Below, piece by piece: positions 58,479-64,000 of a stretch of DNA of 64,000 nucleotides. Below the pieces are notes generated by a model that saw only the letters and a program-made list of their open reading frames with translations, did no database searches and was not told the origin of the DNA. The stretch covers positions 1,922,001-1,986,000 of the forward strand of contig JAETXT010000002.1 of assembly GCA_019188255.1 (NCBI GenBank), given 5' to 3'. The DNA is from Verticillium longisporum (Eukaryota; Ascomycota; Sordariomycetes; Glomerellales; Plectosphaerellaceae). Position 1 is the stretch's first letter, and each line of letters starts with the position of its first letter. The position numbers and the translations under genes are program-made.

Positions 58479-59827
58479 ATGCGCGTGGATCCCCTATTCC
58501 CTCGGCTCCCTTCCCGCGTGGGCAACGTTACCCTTTTCACCGCCCGCGGCCACGCGCAGCACTTCAGCCAGGCCACAGCTACCCAGCACCTCCCCAACAA
58601 CAGCCCTCGCCACAATCGTCGCGAACAAACTCATACCCGCCTCCTCAACAGGCTACAAGTCCCCCGCTTATTCAGAGCTCCACGCAGTATCCCCCTCCGC
58701 CGTCACAATCACCGCAGCAACAGCAACAGCACAACTACCCGTTGCCCCCGGTTGATCAGCTTCAGCAGCAGCAAAGCCAGATTCCTCTGCACACAGTGGC
58801 AAGCCCAGACAACCAACAGCACTCAACCGCAACGCCACCACCTCCTGCTGCATTTGACGGGCCGCCATCCTTCGATGGACCACCTACCGCGGCCTACCCC
58901 CCAGAAAAAGGTCAGGCCTTTGACCAAGATAGCGACGAGGATGAGGAGGATGAAGTTCCGAACCAGGGGCCGGTCAAGTTCATCTCGGGCGCTCCGCCCC
59001 CGGAGCTCTTTGTGGGCGCGACCGGCACGTCTGCCGTGGACGATGTCGGCACGTTCAACGGAGGCAGCTATCGCATCAGCCATCGCGACAGTAACACCAT
59101 CCTCACCATCCAGCTGGCCGTAGGTTGTCCCCTGAAGGCGAAGCCGGGCACCATGATTGCCATGTCACCAACCGTGATTCTGCGGGGCCAGCTCAAGTTC
59201 AGTATGAAGAAGCTCGTGGCCGGCGCAGAACTCGCCCAGTCAACGTTCACGGGCCCTGGCGAAGTCCTCTTGGCCCCCGCTATGCTGGGTGATTTGACGA
59301 GCATCCGCCTGACGGGCAAAGAATTCTGGTCCGTAGGCCAGGATGCCTACGTCGCGTCGACGCAGGGCGTCATTTGCGACTACAAACGCCAGGGTCTCGG
59401 CAAAGCCATCTTCAGCGGCGAAGGCCTATTTGTGTACAAGATCAGCGGGACCGGTCTGCTCTGGATCACCAGTTTCGGTGCCATCATCCGTAAAGATGTG
59501 AGAGAGTGTGGTATGCTGAGTCGAATTTTTCGTCACTGACACAGAATAGTTGATCCCCGGCGAGAAGTACATCGTCGACAATGGACACCTTGTCGCGTGG
59601 AACACAAAGTACATCATTGAGCGCGTGGCTTCGGGTGGCATCATCTCGGGCATCTCCTCGGGCGAGGGGCTCGTCTGCAAATTCACAGGACCAGGCACTG
59701 TCTACATGCAGACCCGTAACCCTGTAAGTGACGCTGGACTGTATCTTCTGCCCTCAGCACGTAACTGACCATTCGACAGAGGGCATTCCAAGCATATCTC
59801 AATGGTAGCACCCACCAGTCATTCTAG
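58479..59827 (+). CDS. AIM24/TRAP-like family protein, N-terminus unresolved
   Basis: AIM24-family proteins (former DUF124) have a fold like the trp RNA-binding attenuation protein; yeast Aim24 is mitochondrial and affects MICOS. This copy has a cytosolic-looking Pro/Gln-rich N-terminus ([18 protein letters not shown]), so location is unclear. The conserved domain starts near [17 protein letters not shown] and includes [38 protein letters not shown] and, after introns of 52 nt (59498-59549) and 56 nt (59724-59779), [36 protein letters not shown], ending [11 protein letters not shown] at 59827. The domain frame has no ATG upstream of it. The nearest ATG (58479) is one frame off and would need a single missing base between about 58540 and 58590, or a spliced first exon. 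Gene identity is firm, start is not. Confidence 0.83.
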
Positions 59828-61495
59828 ATAACAACCATTGGCACACTGGTTACGGTTTTCACATCTCAATGAAAAGTGGGGATATCGTGTGACAAGTGTT
59901 TTACGATGATTTTTGGTTCGGAGAGACGAGAGTTCCGTATGTCGAAAATGAGTTCGTACGATCCGTTCTTTTGGCGTTGTGGCCAATCAAACAGAAGCAT
60001 CTCCTGGGTGAGCTGGTGTCAAGGTTCAATAAGCGTCTAGATTGTTCAGCGTCTAGCCTAGATAAAGACAGTCTTTTCGGCTTACCTATCTTATGCGATC
60101 CTATGTTGAAAGTTGTGACAAGTCTTGGAAGGTACAAGGCGGTATGCAAATCCGCGCAACGGAAGAAGGCGCCACGACGCTGTCGTTGCTTCCCTCAGAA
60201 GCCAAGAGCTTGTCGCCAGCAGGACTGAGACCTCGAACGGCCCATGGTGTCTACCTTATCATCAGGCTCCCACCGTCACCAACATCACGAACAACACCTC
60301 CTCAAGCCAACTTCTTTTTTTTTGGACACGCATCACACCCTCACCTCAGCCCTTAGAGTGCGGAGCCTTTTTTTGGCAAGCATTCTGTTTCCATGCAAGC
60401 AGCGATTCGGGTGACAATCTGGCAAAGCCCCATTGCCGTTTCATCTCGCTATCGTGGTCCCTAATTCGGAAGCGAAGTCTCCAAACAACCGAGCACGACA
60501 TCAACAGGAAACAAATAAAGCTTGGCCTTGATGGCATTGGTACCGATTATTGAGAGGCCCATTCAGCTTTACACCCTGTCGCACATAAACCCGTTGTCGA
60601 CTCTCGTGCCGAAGAGCCTACAAGAAGATAAAAGGTTGGCTCCCCTCACGATTCCTCCTTGGCGGTAGGTTTCGCTGAACAGCGCCTACTACAGGCACGG
60701 CCTTGCTTCCTGGCTCTTGACCCGCCTCTGAATTCAAGAAATTCTTCCTGCTGCTAGCAGTTTGACTACCTCAAGGTTCTCGTCATCAACTACAGCAACC
60801 CACTCCACGACAACCACCAGGGAACACGGTCTCAAGCTGTGATCAGTTTTGATTCAACTTTCCGTTTTGATTCAACTTTCCGTTTTGGCTATAAAGACTG
60901 CAAGCGACAAATCCGCGTATCACAAATAACCAACCATTGACGATCTTGGCACAGTCCACCCTCGGATCCGACGACATGTAAGTGAGCGCCCTCTTCAACA
61001 CGCTACCCTTGCCCACAACGGCATGCCTTGGTTTGGCTCCTGAAGAACGACCCTCCTTTTGCAAACTCGACAGAATCCTAAATCTCAGTGGTTCTAGCCA
61101 TCAAAAAATTAGTGCTCTAACAATTCAGAAATCCAACTCTAAAGTCGCGTACCCGCTGTTCGCCGTTGGGTGTCTTCAAACGTCCAGGACTCTCGTCTTC
61201 GAGTAATGTTGGTAACTCCTATCTCGCCAAAGCACAAGTCCAAATTCTTCAGTCTTACTAGAAGGTCAGCCCAATACATTTGTCGTCTTAAACACGTATT
61301 CTTGTCCGTCTTGTAAGTCATCCTGGTTTGCATCTTGGATTTCCGACTCAGCCACTACCCTCGACACCTTGATATTGTGTCTTTTCAAGACGGCGCAAGG
61401 CTCCAATCCAAACTCTCACATCACTTGGAAAATGACTCCGCGTCTGCAAAACTAATGTCATTCGTGAAACAGACCAACCGATTACCGCACGAAGG
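59828..61495. other. Intergenic, no gene recognised
   Basis: About 1.7 kb holding only short frames and an 18-bp tandem repeat (listed separately). Pyrimidine-rich stretches before 61496 may be the leader of the next gene. Confidence 0.5.
60846..60887. repeat. 18-bp tandem repeat, 2.3 copies
   Basis: The unit GTTTTGATTCAACTTTCC occurs at 60846-60863 and again, identical, at 60864-60881, followed by a partial GTTTTG. Local AT-rich context, no coding meaning seen. Confidence 0.85.
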
Positions 61496-63370
61496 ATGTC
61501 TGTTTCATCCACGAAGAGCAACGCCAAGCTCATTGAGGCTCTCAACAGCACCAACTGGCGCCAACCAGTGATGTACTTTCATGAGGATCATGGTGGTCCG
61601 GGTGTTGACAAAAAGAAGCGAAGTCGTGATAGTTCCTCCAATTTTGACCCCGGTTACCACTCTGCCCACCAATATGCCTCCGTTCATGAAGCTTCTCCTG
61701 TACGAGTCGCCAGTAGCAGTCACTTCATCGCAGATCCATTCTCAGATGCCAGCGGCTGTGTTATCAAGGGTTCAAAAGATACGCACAGCAGAAGCGTCGG
61801 CCTCTTAAGCGGCATTGCCGTGGCTGACGATGCTGTTGCAGTTCCTGCCAAGCGAGCTACTTCTGCGTTCCTGAATATCCACCGATCGTCCCGAAAGCGA
61901 CCAGGGACTTCGATTTTTGTCTTCGACTTTGTTTTTCAGCATGAAGAATGCTACGACAAGAAGACATGCCGTACCCACAACGGTGACTTTCCGATGGCAG
62001 AAATCATGAGCATCGAGGACCCCGATCGCTCATGTTCGCCGAGTACTCCAATAACTCGACCTGCGCCTGAGGATACAGACGAGACACACACTGCTCGAAC
62101 ACAGTCTCGCGAAGACCTGATGAAACCTTGCAACAGTCCGGGTATCTTTCATGACGAGGCAGCCCGCGCGTCTGCCGCTATCTTTACCGACTCCGCTGTA
62201 CTAAACATCGAAGGCTTCCAAACCCAAGACGCTCGCAAGACAAACCCTATATCTAAGGCTGATCGGTACAACGAACTCATTGCCAAGTTGAGCAAGGCTT
62301 CCAAGGAGAAAAAGATGCAGGAGATGATCGGTATGCGAACGATTGAGAGTGACTGCCACAAAGCTCGTAGGTCATCTCACTGGCAACGGGACCAGTCAGA
62401 CGACTCAGGCGTTGGCATCAGACCTATCGGCAAGGCACACCAATTGTCCACCAATCTTGATCCTACCGCAAAAGAATTCATCGTCAACGCTGCACCTAGT
62501 AATTCTACCACCCATGCCGTCAACAAGTCACCGAACGATAGGATCAGTCCTCGGGGCAGAATTGCTGCCAAAGAGAGGGCTTTCATCGACGCTATCAGCT
62601 GTCTGGCTGAGTACGCCAAGGAGTGCAAGAGCCTACAGGAAACGGTTCAAAACAACATTCAGCAACATGATGGTCCTGAGTTTGCCACGCAAGAGAGCTC
62701 AGTTCCGATGCCGGTTGTACCACCGGTCCCCAGCGTACTTCCATTTGCCCCTCTCGCCGGCTATCCTAACACGCCTTGCACACCTGCTCCCAACCCAAGC
62801 TTGCCTCCGATCGCGGGGCCTCAAGGCGTCATGATGCCTCCTCCGCCTGGGTTCGCGGGCCCTTCCTTTGGCTTTTCTGACAACCCATTCCCAATGCTGC
62901 CACCTTTCGGCCCCGCAGACACCCCCTTCCATATGATGCCTGGATTGATACCTTTACCGACTCACATGGGACCCATCATGCATAAACCGCCCCCTTCTGG
63001 CTATCACGGCCCTTTACCCATGCCTCCTCCTGCTTACGGCTAGGGTCCTGGATTTGGCTTGGGACCTTTCGGGCCCGGTTTCAACTTTGACAATCTATTG
63101 CCCCCTCCTCCGCAGCATTTACAGTGGCCGACTCCTGGACCCCCTTTGCCCGCACAGTTCGCGCGACCAGTGGCGAAACCCAAAGACTCAAATACCCGGA
63201 GTCAGATGGAGTACGAAGCGCACATTGAATGGCGCAAAGCCAATGAGCCTGGGTATGCATTGAAGTGCAAGGAGAGACAACACCGTCGTGCCATCCGCAA
63301 CAGTCAAGGCAAGTCAGGATGCGCCATCCCCATCATCGCGCCCGTCGTCGAGACCAAGACGCAAGGCTGA
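61496..63370 (+). CDS. Uncharacterised Pro/Gly-rich protein with in-frame TAG
   Basis: I do not recognise it. The ATG at 61496 opens 515 codons up to TAG at 63041-63043. The N-terminal two thirds is Ser/Asp/Lys-rich and polar, with a helical segment (DRYNELIAKLSKASKEKKMQ) and another near ERAFIDAISCLAEYAKECK that could form coiled coils. The last part is a Pro/Gly/Met/Phe-rich low-complexity region (GVMMPPPPGFAGPSFGF). After the TAG the same frame stays open for 108 more codons and keeps the same Gly/Pro/Phe style (GPGFGLGPFGPGFNFD), then gives a charged segment (MEYEAHIEWRKANEPGY and KERQHRRAIRN) and stops at 63370. The continuity implies that the TAG is a nonsense change, a base error, or a read-through stop. 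No membrane segment or signal peptide. Could be an RNA-associated or structural low-complexity protein; that is a guess. Confidence 0.7.
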
Positions 63371-63659
63371 CAAACGGCGGAGCTCGGATGTCATGACGAG
63401 GAACGAGCTATTCATATGGCAAAAGTAATGAAGAGAAACATTGATTTGGATCGGCCGGTTTGCCGGGAGTATGGTGCCATCACCGGGCCATTGTTAATTG
63501 CTTTTCAGAAATAGATGATTAGATACCCGGGTCACTCGAGTTGGCATGGTTTGATTGTGTTTTCTTATGCTCCTTCTTCAAAGTTTTTCAATGAATGCTA
63601 TGCTAGGATGCCTGTGCCTGCAACCCAGGCAGATTCACGAAGAACCCATTTCTAGGTAC

Positions 63660-64000
63660 TTAGCTCCAGTCATCGCCATTGATTTTGCAGAAAGGCTCGA
63701 GTTCGCCCTCGCCAACCTCTCCAGCCTCGCAGGGCTTGACACATCCGTTGTAGCGGGTGCAGACGACGCCAACCTTGGCCAGGCAGTAGTTTGACAGCTC
63801 GGCGGTGTCTCCATAGTTTTGGTTGACGCCCACTGAGAGTTCGATCCAGGTTAGTCGATAGTCATTTCGTCATTGTTTTCACACTTTGCGGGCATTGTGC
63901 CTCGAGACTTGGGGTTGTCACTCACCAACTGTGCCCTGGATGCCAACAAAGTTGGTAATGTTGACGTGGCGCTGGAACTGCTGGCTGCAGTTACCGCAGG
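63660..64000 (-). CDS. Cys-rich protein, 3' part only
   Basis: The last two exons of a leftward gene that starts beyond the right edge. The upstream exon (64000-63926) reads CGNCSQQFQRHVNITNFVG and is joined by a 93-nt intron (63925-63833, GTGAGT...CTCAG) to a final exon ending with TAA at 63662-63660. The final exon includes NYGDTAELSNYCLAKVG, CTRYNGC and KPCEAGEVGEGE. Seven cysteines in about 80 residues and an N-x-T/S site (NIT) suggest a secreted, disulphide-bonded protein. I do not recognise the family. The signal peptide, if any, lies outside the window. Confidence 0.68.

Noticed and set aside
1..64000. tRNA, rRNA, CRISPR or phage-like features
   Set aside because: I looked for T-loop/B-box words (GGTTCGA-type), A-box words, spaced direct repeats and integrase-like frames and found no convincing instance. 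A covariance-model scan would be decisive for tRNAs.
1..64000. Secondary-metabolite or other functional gene cluster
   Set aside because: No polyketide synthase, NRPS, terpene cyclase, P450 or transporter set is present; neighbouring genes belong to unrelated housekeeping pathways.

Overview
The window is nuclear DNA of a filamentous ascomycete (Pezizomycotina, most likely Sordariomycetes). The support is short introns (about 50-90 nt) with GT(A/G)NGT donors and CTNAC-like branch sites, fungal-specific families (Pmt1, Mph1, Pcc1, CAP59-type mannosyltransferase, NUC-1/Pho4-type bHLH), pyrimidine-rich leaders, and one AT-rich island that looks like a RIP-mutated DNA transposon. No prokaryotic features, CRISPR array, rRNA or tRNA gene could be supported. 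No metabolic cluster is visible: this is a housekeeping region with unrelated genes on both strands.

Layout, left to right. 1-3388: no recognised gene. 3389-7973 (-): Vps10 vacuolar sorting receptor. 9171-9793 (-): PYM, the Mago-Y14 partner. 10892-11499 (+): QCR9, a complex III subunit in five tiny exons. 12080-12754 (-): RidA/Mmf1-type deaminase. 13318-13919: 602-bp AT-rich element with perfect terminal inverted repeats. 14361-16813 (+): Pmt1-type protein O-mannosyltransferase. 17906-19223 (+): CAP59/CMT1-type mannosyltransferase, frame-broken twice. 19559-21694 (-): uncharacterised 711-aa protein. 21695-26740: gene-poor, with one possible small Cys-rich ORF. 26741-29046 (+): C2H2 zinc-finger regulator, frame-broken four times. 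30958-34412 (-): Mph1/FANCM helicase, divergent from 35320-37516 (+): Mex67 mRNA exporter. About 41971-44526 (+): membrane-anchored Kelch-like protein. 50379-52551 (+): NUC-1/Pho4-like bHLH factor after a 5.9-kb gene-free interval. 52979-53355 (-): Pcc1 (KEOPS), divergent from 54369-56575 (+): Cdc14 phosphatase. About 58479-59827 (+): AIM24 family. 61496-63370 (+): Pro-rich uncharacterised protein interrupted by an in-frame TAG. 63660-64000 (-): 3' end of a Cys-rich protein running off the right edge.

The most informative pattern is technical. Ten frame breaks in five conserved genes are all explained by loss of exactly one base, mostly at or beside C/G runs, while long genes such as VPS10, PMT1, MPH1 and MEX67 stay open. 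This points to homopolymer under-calling in the assembly rather than gene decay. The biologically interesting items are gene-structure oddities: a QCR9 gene whose first exon is only the ATG and whose second intron is GC-AG; a 14-nt micro-exon and a weak/strong dual start in the RidA gene; a possible stop readthrough or nonsense allele at 63041; a RIP-degraded inverted-repeat element; and three short uORFs ahead of the phosphate-type regulator. I did not find a convincing new multi-gene system.
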